Made by a program: the position numbers and the translations under genes
Shown here: positions 6,830-14,039 of the stretch, piece after piece
Position numbering within the stretch: the stretch's first letter is position 1
Layout of the letters: each line of letters opens with the position of its first letter
The notes under the pieces: model-generated
Told to the model about the DNA's origin: nothing
Database searches by the model: none
What the model saw: only the letters and a program-made list of their open reading frames with translations
NCBI GenBank assembly: GCA_946623205.1
Contig: CAMOQV010000021.1
Span: 1 to 16,168 of the forward strand
Reading direction: 5' to 3'
Source of the DNA: an uncultured Clostridia bacterium
GTDB lineage: Bacteria > Bacillota > Clostridia > Christensenellales > UBA3700
DNA length: 16,168 bases

Positions 6830-7731
6830 TGAGAATAGTTTTTCTAGGTACACCAGATTTTTCAGTGCCTTGCTTGGATGCTTTGATTAATTCAAAGCAC
6901 GAAGTTTTGGCTGTAGTTACTCAACCAGATAAAGCAAGAAATAGAATGGTTGTATCATTTTCTCCTGTAAAAGAAGAAGCAATAAAGCACAATATTAAAG
7001 TTTTGCAGTACGACAAAATTAGACTTCAAGGCGTTGAGGATTTGAAAGCTTTGAATCCAGATTTAATGGTTACTTGTGCTTATGGCCAAATTATCTCACA
7101 AGAGATTTTGGATATTCCAAAATATGGCGTTATTAATGTCCACGCATCATTGCTTCCAAAATATCGTGGATCTGCTCCAATTCAATGGGCTATTTTAAAT
7201 GGTGAAAAAGAAACAGGAATCACTATCATGCAAACAGCTTTAGGCGTAGATAGTGGAGATATAATACTTCAAGAAAAAATTGCTATAAAAGAAAACGAAA
7301 CAGCAGGCGAGCTTTTTGATGATTTAGCAAAGATTGCGCCATCTGTTTTGATGAAGGCAATTGATTTAATTGAAAGTGGCAAAGCCACTTTTACAAAGCA
7401 AAATGAGGAAGAAGCTACACATTTCCCAATGCTAAAGAAAGAAGATGGACACATCGACTGGACACAAGATGGGAAAACAATCATAAACAAGATTTACGGT
7501 CTAAATCCATGGCCAAGTGCATATAGTATTTTGGATGGAAAGATCTTCAAGATTTACAAAGCAAAATTTGAAGAAGGCAATTCTTTGGATTTTGGAACAA
7601 TTAAGGATAATAAGGTTGCTTGCAAAGGCGGATATATTCAACTTCAAGAAGTACAAATTGAAGGCAAAAAGAGGATGGATATTGAAGAATTTACACGTGG
7701 CTTCAAACTTGATGGGCAGGTATTAAATTAA
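6829..7731 (+). CDS. fmt: Methionyl-tRNA formyltransferase
   Basis: A 300-residue enzyme that formylates Met-tRNAfMet with 10-formyltetrahydrofolate. It shows the Rossmann start MRIVFLGTPDFSVP, the catalytic triad Asn103, His105 and Asp141, and the SLLPKYRGSAPIQ signature (107-119). The C-terminal OB-like tRNA-binding domain contains the GLNPWPSAY segment. The family is usually about 310-315 residues, so it is slightly short but intact. It overlaps def and rsmB by one base each (TAATG), giving a def-fmt-rsmB translation module. Confidence 0.96.
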   Translation: MRIVFLGTPDFSVPCLDALINSKHEVLAVVTQPDKARNRMVVSFSPVKEEAIKHNIKVLQYDKIRLQGVEDLKALNPDLMVTCAYGQIISQEILDIPKYGVINVHASLLPKYRGSAPIQWAILNGEKETGITIMQTALGVDSGDIILQEKIAIKENETAGELFDDLAKIAPSVLMKAIDLIESGKATFTKQNEEEATHFPMLKKEDGHIDWTQDGKTIINKIYGLNPWPSAYSILDGKIFKIYKAKFEEGNSLDFGTIKDNKVACKGGYIQLQEVQIEGKKRMDIEEFTRGFKLDGQVLN

Positions 7732-8960
7732 TGAGTGATTTAAAGATTGCATATGATATCCTATCTAAAGTCTATCAAGACGGTGCATATGCCTCTTTAG
7801 AGCTATCAAAACACATTTTAAAAGCAACTAACCAAGATTTCGTTGTTCATTTAATATATGGCGTATTAGAGCGTGACATAGAGCTTTCATATTATATTTC
7901 AAAATTGTGTATTAAAAGACCAAAGCCAAGCATTGTTATTGTGCTAAAAATGGGCATGTATCAATTGAAATATATGGATTCAATTCCTGCTTATGCTGCG
8001 GTTTCAAATACTGTTGATTTAACAAAGGAAATTAAAAAGCAAGAACTAAAAGGCTTTGTTAATGCAACTTTGAAGAATTTTAACAATAATAATATTGAAT
8101 TACCAAAAGACAAAATAAAGAGAATGTCTATTGAATATTCGGTTCCAGAATTCATAGTAAATATATATTTAAAAGAATATGGCGAAGATAAAACAAAAGC
8201 TATGCTTTTGAAAGACAACTTCTCATACGAACATTTTAGAGTTTCAAGCAAGTATTCGATGGATCAATTATTAAAGATATTAAAAGAAAATAACGTTGAA
8301 TATATCGAATCTAAAGATAATGCAATATTTGCTAAAAATAACAAGATTACACAAGATATTTACAGCGCAGGAAATATTACAGTTCAATCTAAAACATCTA
8401 TGCTTACTTGTGAAGCGCTAGAACCAAAAGATGGCGATAAAATCTTAGATTTGTGCGCAGCTCCTGGTGGTAAGAGTATTTATCTTGCCGAGCTTGCTAA
8501 AGATGAAGTTACATCTTGTGATATTTATCCGCATAGAATCGCGTTAATTGAGAGTTATAAAAATAGAATGGGCGTTGAGAATATAAAGACAGTTATAAAC
8601 GATGCTACGATATTAAATAAAGATTTTGTAGATAAGTTCGATAAAGTTCTTTGCGATGTGCCTTGTTCTGGACTTGGCGTTGCTAAAAAGAAGCCAGATA
8701 TATATCTAAATATGACAAAAGAATCAATATCTGGATTGCCAAAAATCCAATATAAAATATTGGATACAGCAAAAGAATATGTAAAAGTTGGCGGTATATT
8801 GATGTATTCAACATGCACAACGCTACCTCAAGAAAACAAAGAAGTTATTAGACAATTTTTGTCTACAAATAAAAACTTCGAATTAATAGATGAAAGACAA
8901 TATTTGCAAGACGATAAAGGCCTTGATGGTTTCTATATCGCAAAGATGGTGAGAAAATGA
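7731..8960 (+). CDS. rsmB: 16S rRNA m5C967 methyltransferase
   Basis: A 409-residue SAM-dependent enzyme of the Nol1/Nop2/Sun family that methylates a 16S rRNA cytosine. The N-terminal NusB-like RNA-binding domain covers about 1-130. The catalytic domain has the SAM motif AAPGGKS (243-249), CDIYPHR, DVPCSG with Cys312, and STCT with the likely nucleophile Cys362, followed by LPQENKEV. The length is slightly below the usual 430-450. CAGG lies 10 bases upstream. The stop overlaps the rlmN start (ATGA). Confidence 0.95.
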   Translation: MSDLKIAYDILSKVYQDGAYASLELSKHILKATNQDFVVHLIYGVLERDIELSYYISKLCIKRPKPSIVIVLKMGMYQLKYMDSIPAYAAVSNTVDLTKEIKKQELKGFVNATLKNFNNNNIELPKDKIKRMSIEYSVPEFIVNIYLKEYGEDKTKAMLLKDNFSYEHFRVSSKYSMDQLLKILKENNVEYIESKDNAIFAKNNKITQDIYSAGNITVQSKTSMLTCEALEPKDGDKILDLCAAPGGKSIYLAELAKDEVTSCDIYPHRIALIESYKNRMGVENIKTVINDATILNKDFVDKFDKVLCDVPCSGLGVAKKKPDIYLNMTKESISGLPKIQYKILDTAKEYVKVGGILMYSTCTTLPQENKEVIRQFLSTNKNFELIDERQYLQDDKGLDGFYIAKMVRK

Positions 8961-10003
8961 AACAACTTTTAGATTATTCATTTGAAGAGATTGAACAAAT
9001 CGTACTATCTTTAAACGAGCCAAAGTTTAGAGCTAAGCAATTATTTGATTGGCTAAATAAGGGCGCAGATTATGAGGAGATGAAGAATCTTCCTAAATCT
9101 TTTATAGACAAATTAAAGGCTCAAGAATATATCGCTCAAGCAATTAAAATTGAAGACGTAAAAGTGTCAAAATTGGATGGCACTAAAAAGTATATTTATA
9201 GGCTATATGATGGCAATATCATCGAAGGCGTTTTGATGAAATACAAATATGGAAACACAATATGTGTTTCAACTCAAGTTGGATGCAGAATGAATTGTGC
9301 ATTTTGTGCATCAGGCTTAGATGGTCTTATTCGTAATTTGACACCAGGCGAAATATTAGGTCAAGTTATAGCTGTTAATAAAGATAATAAACAAGGCGAT
9401 GAGAGAGCTATTACAAATATCGTTTTGATGGGCAGCGGTGAGCCTTTTGATAACTATGATAATGTAACAAAATTTTTAGATCTTGTGAATGCAGAAGGTG
9501 GATTAAATATTTCAATGAGAAATATTTCATTATCTACTTGCGGTCTTTGCGATAAAATCTACAAGCTTGCAGATGATGGATATAATTTAACACTTACAAT
9601 ATCTTTGCACGCACCAGATAATGAAACTCGTCTAAAGATTATGCCAGTTACTAAAAAGTATTCTGTTGAAGATATTAAAAAGGCTGTTAAATATTACTTT
9701 GATAAAACAGGTAGAAGAATCGTTTTTGAATACTCAATGATTGCTGGAGTTAACGATTCTATAAACCACGCAAAGGCACTTGTAAACCTTTTAAAAGGTT
9801 TAACTTGTCATGTAAATATAATTGCTTTAAATTATGTTAAAGAACGTGGTCTTAAAGGAACTAACAACGATAACATAAAAGAATTTATGGATTATCTTGA
9901 GAAAAACAAGATAAGCGCAACAAGAAGAAGAACTATGGGCGCAGATATTGATGGCGCTTGTGGCCAATTAAGAAGAAAATATCTAGAGGGAAAGGATGAA
10001 TAA
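8957..10003 (+). CDS. rlmN: 23S rRNA A2503/tRNA A37 C2-methyltransferase (radical SAM)
   Basis: A 348-residue radical-SAM enzyme that methylates C2 of A2503 in 23S rRNA and A37 of some tRNAs. The iron-sulfur cluster motif C-x3-C-x2-C is at Cys110, Cys114 and Cys117 (GCRMNCAFCASG). The methyl-carrying/protonating cysteines correspond to Cys103 (ICVSTQVGC) and Cys335 (GADIDGACGQL). The GSGEPFDNYDN segment binds SAM. The length is standard. GGTGAG lies 3 bases before ATG. The 3' end overlaps rsgA by 8 bases, where Firmicutes usually have prpC and prkC. Confidence 0.97.
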   Translation: MKQLLDYSFEEIEQIVLSLNEPKFRAKQLFDWLNKGADYEEMKNLPKSFIDKLKAQEYIAQAIKIEDVKVSKLDGTKKYIYRLYDGNIIEGVLMKYKYGNTICVSTQVGCRMNCAFCASGLDGLIRNLTPGEILGQVIAVNKDNKQGDERAITNIVLMGSGEPFDNYDNVTKFLDLVNAEGGLNISMRNISLSTCGLCDKIYKLADDGYNLTLTISLHAPDNETRLKIMPVTKKYSVEDIKKAVKYYFDKTGRRIVFEYSMIAGVNDSINHAKALVNLLKGLTCHVNIIALNYVKERGLKGTNNDNIKEFMDYLEKNKISATRRRTMGADIDGACGQLRRKYLEGKDE

Positions 10004-10886
10004 AGGATCTGGACAAATCATAAAAGGCGTTGGCGGATTATATAAAGTTGAGTTAAATACTGGCGAAACAATTAAGTGTAAGATTCGCGGTAAGATTAGA
10101 CTTGACGGCGAGGCTTTTATTGGCGATTATGTTCAAGTTTCTTATGATAATAAAGGTGAAGGAATTATTGAAAAAATCAACGAAAGAAAGAGCCAAATGA
10201 TTCGTCCATATGTTTCAAATATTGACGGAATTATAATCGTTGTTTCTCCAATTCCAGAACCTAACTTTTTGCTTGTAGATAAACTAATTTTTGGTGCAGT
10301 TGAACAACAAATTACACCTATCATTTGCATAAACAAACCATCTTTAGATGGTTATGATAAATTAAAGGCACAAATTTTCAAAGATTATTCAACCTTGGCC
10401 GACATCATAGAAATCGATGCTTTGTCAGGAAAAGGAAGCAAGGAATTGAGACAAAAAGTCAAAGGAAAATTCTTTGCGCTTGCTGGTCAATCTGCAGTTG
10501 GAAAATCTACATTTATTAACCAAATGATTGGTAAAGATGTAATGGAAACAGGTGCCGTTTCTGAGCACAACGAAAAAGGTAGAAACGTAACTCGTCATAT
10601 CGAAATTATTAAGTTTGAGGATGGTACAAAAATTGCAGATACTTGTGGTTTTGATAAGCTTCAAATGCCAGTTTGTGATCCTGCAAATTTGGCTACATAT
10701 TTTGTGGACTTTGACGAATTTGTTTCAGGATGTAAATTTAAGATGTGCAGACACGTAGACGAAGAAGTTTGCGGAGTCAAAAAAGCTGTAAAAGATGGCA
10801 AACTATCTAAAGATAGATACGATAGATATGTTAAACTATATTTAGAATCTCAAAAAAGGTGGAATACAAGATATGATAAACGTTAA
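9996..10886 (+). CDS. rsgA: Small ribosomal subunit biogenesis GTPase RsgA
   Basis: A 296-residue circularly permuted GTPase that acts in late 30S maturation. Domain order is as expected: OB fold (1 to about 70), then G4, G5, G1, G2, G3, and a zinc domain. G1 is GQSAVGKST (164-172), G2 is GRNVTRH (195-201), G3 is DTCGF (215-219) and G5 is ALSGKG (142-147). Zinc ligands are Cys246, Cys251, His253 and Cys259. Two departures are notable: G4 reads NKPS (113-116) rather than NKxD, replacing the Asp that reads the guanine base, and G3 has Cys for the usual Pro. GAGGG lies 5 bases before the start, inside the end of rlmN. Confidence 0.95.
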   Translation: MNKGSGQIIKGVGGLYKVELNTGETIKCKIRGKIRLDGEAFIGDYVQVSYDNKGEGIIEKINERKSQMIRPYVSNIDGIIIVVSPIPEPNFLLVDKLIFGAVEQQITPIICINKPSLDGYDKLKAQIFKDYSTLADIIEIDALSGKGSKELRQKVKGKFFALAGQSAVGKSTFINQMIGKDVMETGAVSEHNEKGRNVTRHIEIIKFEDGTKIADTCGFDKLQMPVCDPANLATYFVDFDEFVSGCKFKMCRHVDEEVCGVKKAVKDGKLSKDRYDRYVKLYLESQKRWNTRYDKR

Positions 10887-11520
10887 AATTTCTCCATCAG
10901 TTTTATCAGTTCCAATGGATAAGATTGGTGATGCAGTTAAAGATTTAAAGAAATTTGGTGCAGACTATGTACATTGCGATTGCTTGGATGGCGTTTTTGC
11001 TCCAAATACATCAGATGGAATTAAGATGGTAAAGATTTGTAAAGCAAATTCTGAATTGCCACTTGATGTGCATTTGATGATTATGAACCCAGATAAGTAC
11101 ATTAAGGATTATGTTGATGCTGGTGCGGATATCATAACATTCCATGAATCAGCTTGTACAAAAACAGCTGAGACTTTAGATTTAATTCATTCATATGGTA
11201 AAAAGGCTGGATTAGTTTTAAATCCAGATGTTGAAGTAAAGAGCGTAATTCCATATTTAGATAAAGTTGATGTAATTATGCTTATGGGCGTGTTCCCAGG
11301 TTTTTCTGGTCAAAAGTTTATTGAATATGTTTTAGATAAAATTGTTGAGTTAAAGAAGATTATCGGAAACAGAAATATCTTAATCGAATTAGACGGTGGA
11401 GTTAAGTCTTCAAATATCAAAGAAATGGTGGATAGAGGAGTAGATATTTGTGTTGGTGGATCTAGCGTATTTAATGCACCTACAATTAAGGAAGGAATTG
11501 ACGCTTTAAAGAACGCGTGA
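10873..11520 (+). CDS. rpe: Ribulose-phosphate 3-epimerase
   Basis: A 215-residue TIM-barrel enzyme that interconverts ribulose 5-phosphate and xylulose 5-phosphate. The expected active-site residues are present: Ser9 (SPSVLS), metal ligands His34, Asp36, His67 and Asp174 (DGGV), and a phosphate-binding GGSSVF (195-200). Two signatures diverge: VHCDCLDG where the family has H-D-MDG, and MGVFPGFSGQ (138-147) where it has SVNPGFGGQ. These may be lineage drift or a changed substrate, such as a related ketose-phosphate epimerase. The rsgA-rpe pairing favours Rpe. The start overlaps rsgA by 14 bases, with AGGTGG 10 bases upstream. Confidence 0.92.
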   Translation: MINVKISPSVLSVPMDKIGDAVKDLKKFGADYVHCDCLDGVFAPNTSDGIKMVKICKANSELPLDVHLMIMNPDKYIKDYVDAGADIITFHESACTKTAETLDLIHSYGKKAGLVLNPDVEVKSVIPYLDKVDVIMLMGVFPGFSGQKFIEYVLDKIVELKKIIGNRNILIELDGGVKSSNIKEMVDRGVDICVGGSSVFNAPTIKEGIDALKNA

Positions 11521-11556
11521 AACATCATAAATTTTTGTGAAACATCCCAAAAACGC
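11517..11556. repeat. Short direct repeat GTGAAACATC at the operon end
   Basis: GTGAAACATC occurs at 11517-11526 (overlapping the rpe stop) and 11537-11546, exactly 20 bases apart, each followed by an A-rich stretch. No function is apparent. Confidence 0.5.
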
Positions 11557-11577
11557 TAAATAAATTTAGGGAAGAGC

Positions 11578-11605
11578 AAAAAAATAGGCATCCGTTTGGA
11601 TGCCT
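11578..11605 (-). terminator. Rho-independent terminator of rpmB, possibly bidirectional
   Basis: GGCATCC (11587-11593), a 4-base loop and GGATGCC (11598-11604) form a perfect 7-bp stem, extendable by one A-T pair. Read on the minus strand it is followed by TATTTTTTT (seven T, complement of 11578-11584), a strong terminator 21 bases after the rpmB stop. Read on the plus strand the T tract is weak (TTAATTATT), so it may also end the rpe transcript less efficiently. Confidence 0.88.
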
Positions 11606-11625
11606 TAATTATTGGCTAGTTTTAA

Positions 11626-11814
11626 TTAAGCACGGTTGTCCATTTTCTTTAGACATTTTGTGCATACGTAAGCGTGTTCAATAGCACCGTTTTCGTTAAC
11701 TAGTTTAACCTTTTGAACGTTTGCACCCCAAGATCTTCTTGTTTTTCTATTTGAGTGGCTTACTAAATTTCCAGATAATTGTCCTTTGCCGCAAATTGCA
11801 CATACTCTAGACAT
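11626..11814 (-). CDS. rpmB: 50S ribosomal protein L28 (zinc-ribbon form)
   Basis: A 62-residue ribosomal protein. MSRVCAICGK opens with a CxxC pair (Cys5, Cys8) and the C-terminus carries VCTKCLKK (Cys51, Cys54), giving the four zinc ligands of the C+ type. The central basic segment SNRKTRRSWG matches L28. The start is fixed by a perfect AGGAGGTG site; an upstream in-frame ATG (11856) would add 14 residues without homology. As in B. subtilis, the gene stands alone opposite to its neighbours. It has its own promoter and terminator. Confidence 0.97.
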   Translation of the reverse strand: MSRVCAICGKGQLSGNLVSHSNRKTRRSWGANVQKVKLVNENGAIEHAYVCTKCLKKMDNRA

Positions 11815-11820
11815 ATTTGT

Positions 11821-11828
11821 CACCTCCT
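11821..11828 (-). promoter_or_regulatory. Strong ribosome binding site of rpmB
   Basis: AGGAGGTG on the minus strand, 6 bases before ATG (counted from the final G). It matches the 16S anti-SD fully and decides the start at 11814. Confidence 0.9.
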
Positions 11829-11846
11829 GACATAACTTGCTTAAAC

Positions 11847-11875
11847 ATAGTAGCATATTGAAATAATTTGTGCAA
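11847..11875 (-). promoter_or_regulatory. rpmB promoter
   Basis: On the minus strand TTGCAC (11875-11870), an exact 17-base spacer and TACTAT (11852-11847) preceded by TGC make a good extended housekeeping promoter. The predicted start near 11840 leaves a leader of about 26 bases with the ribosome site. Confidence 0.75.
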
Positions 11876-11930
11876 CAAAAATAATACGAAAAAATGTAAC
11901 AAATTTACAAAAATTTTAAAATGGCTCTTT

Positions 11931-11967
11931 CGTGCGCGATTAGTCGCGCGCGCGTTGGAAATTTTCC
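11931..11967. promoter_or_regulatory. GC-rich hairpin and GGAAATTTTCC palindrome between rpmB and asp23
   Basis: CGTGCGCGA (11931-11939), loop TTAG and TCGCGCGCG (11944-11952) form a 9-bp stem with one G-T pair, almost entirely G+C in very AT-rich surroundings. It is followed by the palindrome GGAAATTTTCC (11957-11967). Both lie between the two divergent promoters, ending 9 bases before the asp23 -35 box. No T run follows, so a terminator is unlikely. A regulator-binding site is possible. Confidence 0.45.
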
Positions 11968-11976
11968 TCGTTATGC

Positions 11977-12005
11977 TTGCAAAAATTGCTTTAATAATAT
12001 AAAAT
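11977..12005 (+). promoter_or_regulatory. asp23 promoter, placed for a leaderless transcript
   Basis: TTGCAA (11977-11982), exactly 17 bases, then TAAAAT (12000-12005, five of six to consensus). The predicted start near 12012 lies only about two bases before the ATG at 12014. No Shine-Dalgarno sequence is present in the preceding 30 bases. Confidence 0.65.
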
Positions 12006-12013
12006 ACATGTGT

Positions 12014-12364
12014 ATGGCAGTTAAGACGTCTAATTTTTATGGGAAACTAGTTATAACTGATGATGCAATCGCAATGACTGCATATCACTCAGCTTTGGAC
12101 TGCTACGGAGTAGTAGATTTAGTTTCAAGATCTTTAACTGACAGCTTAAGTGGACTATTCAACAAAACCCCAACATCTAAAGGTGTTAAAGTAGTTACTT
12201 TAAGCAACAGAATAAATTTAGAATTGTTCGTTATACTTAAGGAAGGTGTTAACGTTTCTGCGGTAACAGAATCTATACAAAACACCGTTAAGTACAATGT
12301 TGAGACTTATACAGGTATGAGAATTAACAAAATAATTGTTAATGTTGTAGGTGTAAAAGTCTAG
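12014..12364 (+). CDS. Asp23/Gls24 family envelope-stress protein (YloU)
   Basis: A 116-residue protein of the Asp23/Gls24 (DUF322) family. The pattern is GKLVITDDAIAMTAYHSALDCYGV at the start, a variable middle, and GVKVVTLSNRINLELFVILKEGVNV ending in a VETYTGMRINKIIVNVVGV segment. Family members are cytosolic or membrane-anchored and linked to cell-envelope stress; this one has no membrane segment. YloU homologues almost always precede fakA, which begins 9 bases after the stop here. The frame is open upstream to 11921, but that region holds the hairpin and promoter, so ATG 12014 (MAVKTSNFYGK) is preferred; ATG 12008 lies before the predicted RNA start. No ribosome site is seen. Confidence 0.9.
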   Translation: MAVKTSNFYGKLVITDDAIAMTAYHSALDCYGVVDLVSRSLTDSLSGLFNKTPTSKGVKVVTLSNRINLELFVILKEGVNVSAVTESIQNTVKYNVETYTGMRINKIIVNVVGVKV

Positions 12365-12372
12365 GAGTAAAT

Positions 12373-14010
12373 ATGAAAATTATAGATAATGCCCAACTAG
12401 TTGCTATGTTTAAGGGCGGATATATGAATCTTAAGTCTCAAAAGGCTTACGTAGATTCCCTAAATGTATTCCCAGTACCAGATGGTGATACGGGATCAAA
12501 TATGACACTAACTATGGCTTCTGCAATTAAAGAGATAGACTCTTTACAAAATGCAGATAAGTCAGATATTTTAACAGCTTACGCTAGAGGAGCTTTGCGC
12601 GGTGCGAGAGGTAATTCTGGCGTTATTTTATCTCAAATCGTTAAAGGTTTATCAACAGTTTTAAATAACGAAGAAACTCTAAACGTTAAAGCTTTCTCTA
12701 AAGCATTCTTAAATGCTAGAGAAGTAGCCTATAACGCCGTTACAAAGCCAAAAGAAGGTACCGTATTAACTGTTATTAGAGCAATGGCTGAAAAAGCTCC
12801 AATAATTGCTAATAAGACATCTTCAATTGAAACTTTCTTCGAACAAGTTATTCAAACTGGTGAAGAGATGCTACAAAAGACTCCAGAAATGCTTCCTGTT
12901 TTGAAGAAAGCTGGTGTTGTAGATGCTGGTGGTCGTGGTCTTATCCTTGTAATGGAAGGATATTTAAAAGCTTTAAAGGGCGAAGAAATCAAAGAAGATG
13001 ATGATACAGCACATTTCGAAGCTCCATCTTTGGATGCATTCGGAACATCTAAGGGCGACGAGAACGACTACGAAAATATTACATTTGCTTATTGTACAGA
13101 ATTCTTCGTTACAAACTTAAAGAAACACGTAACAGAAGAAGACGTTGAAAAGTTAAGAGAAAAATTAATGGCTATCGGTGATTGTGTTATCGCAATTGGA
13201 GATATTAGCTTTATTAAGGTACACGTACATACAAATCAACCAAATAAAGCATTATATTATGCTTTACAACTTGGTGAATTGGATAAAGTTAAGATCGAAA
13301 ACATGCTAGAACAACATAGAAAGTTGGTTGAAGCTAGAGAAGCTTCTAAAAAACCAGTTGGTATGATTTCTGTTTGTGCTGGTTCAGGACTTGCTGCAAT
13401 CTTCAAGGATTTGAACGTTGATGAGATCATCGAAGGTGGTCAAACAATGAACCCAAGTATTGAAGATATTGCAAATGCTGTATCTCATGTAAATGCAGAT
13501 AGCGTAATCATTCTTCCAAATAACTCAAATATCATTATGGCTGCAGAAAACGCAGTTCAATTGATAGAAAATAAAAAATGCTATGTAGTTCCAACAAAAG
13601 AAGTTCCAATCGGAATTAAGGCTGCATTCTCATTTGATCCACAAAAGTCAGCAGAGGATAACGTTGCTGCTATGACAGAAGCTATTGACGAAGTTAAGTG
13701 TGGACAAATTACAACAGCTGTTAGAGACACAGAAATGGATGGATTCAAGATTAAGTCTGGAAACATCATCGGTCTTGATGGTAAGAAAATTGTTGCTTGT
13801 GAGAAAAAGCCTGCTGATGCTGCAAAGGCAGTTATTAAGAAGTTGGTTGATGACTTTAGTGAAGTTATCACTCTATATTATGGTGAAGACATTAAGCTTG
13901 AAGAAGCAGAAGCTTTGAAGGCTGAACTTGAAGAAGAATACGAAGATTTCGATGTTCTTTTATACGAAGGCGGTCAACCACATTATCAATATTTAATTTC
14001 AGTTGAATAA
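12373..14010 (+). CDS. fakA: Fatty acid kinase catalytic subunit FakA (DAK2 domain, YloV)
   Basis: A 545-residue protein of the DAK2/DegV-like family. FakA phosphorylates fatty acids carried by FakB proteins, feeding exogenous fatty acids into phospholipid synthesis. The N-terminal DhaL-like kinase domain (to about 200) has NVFPVPDGDTGSNM (31-44) with the Mg-binding Asp residues, and ARGNSGVILSQ (78-88). A middle domain contains YCTEFFV and KVHVHTNQP. The C-terminal part (from about 320) has SVCAGSGLAAIFKDL, GGQTMNPS and ILPNNSNI. All are typical of the family. AGGAGT lies shortly upstream of ATG. No fakB is seen in this window. Confidence 0.94.
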   Translation: MKIIDNAQLVAMFKGGYMNLKSQKAYVDSLNVFPVPDGDTGSNMTLTMASAIKEIDSLQNADKSDILTAYARGALRGARGNSGVILSQIVKGLSTVLNNEETLNVKAFSKAFLNAREVAYNAVTKPKEGTVLTVIRAMAEKAPIIANKTSSIETFFEQVIQTGEEMLQKTPEMLPVLKKAGVVDAGGRGLILVMEGYLKALKGEEIKEDDDTAHFEAPSLDAFGTSKGDENDYENITFAYCTEFFVTNLKKHVTEEDVEKLREKLMAIGDCVIAIGDISFIKVHVHTNQPNKALYYALQLGELDKVKIENMLEQHRKLVEAREASKKPVGMISVCAGSGLAAIFKDLNVDEIIEGGQTMNPSIEDIANAVSHVNADSVIILPNNSNIIMAAENAVQLIENKKCYVVPTKEVPIGIKAAFSFDPQKSAEDNVAAMTEAIDEVKCGQITTAVRDTEMDGFKIKSGNIIGLDGKKIVACEKKPADAAKAVIKKLVDDFSEVITLYYGEDIKLEEAEALKAELEEEYEDFDVLLYEGGQPHYQYLISVE

Positions 14011-14039
14011 TAATAATTAAATATATATAAGGTATATAA

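Noticed and set aside
6702..6890. Second-frame ORF across the def-fmt junction
   Set aside because: Alternative frame of two well supported genes, with no ribosome site or homology.
11511..11546. parS site (TGTTTCACGTGAAACA)
   Set aside because: Only direct half-sites GTGAAACA are present; the inverted partner is missing.
11815..11856. Upstream ATG for rpmB
   Set aside because: It would start before the strong AGGAGGTG site, which is placed for ATG 11814, and adds non-L28 residues.
11921..12013. N-terminal extension of the Asp23-family protein
   Set aside because: It would translate through the GC-rich hairpin and promoter, lacks a ribosome site, and makes the protein longer than its family.
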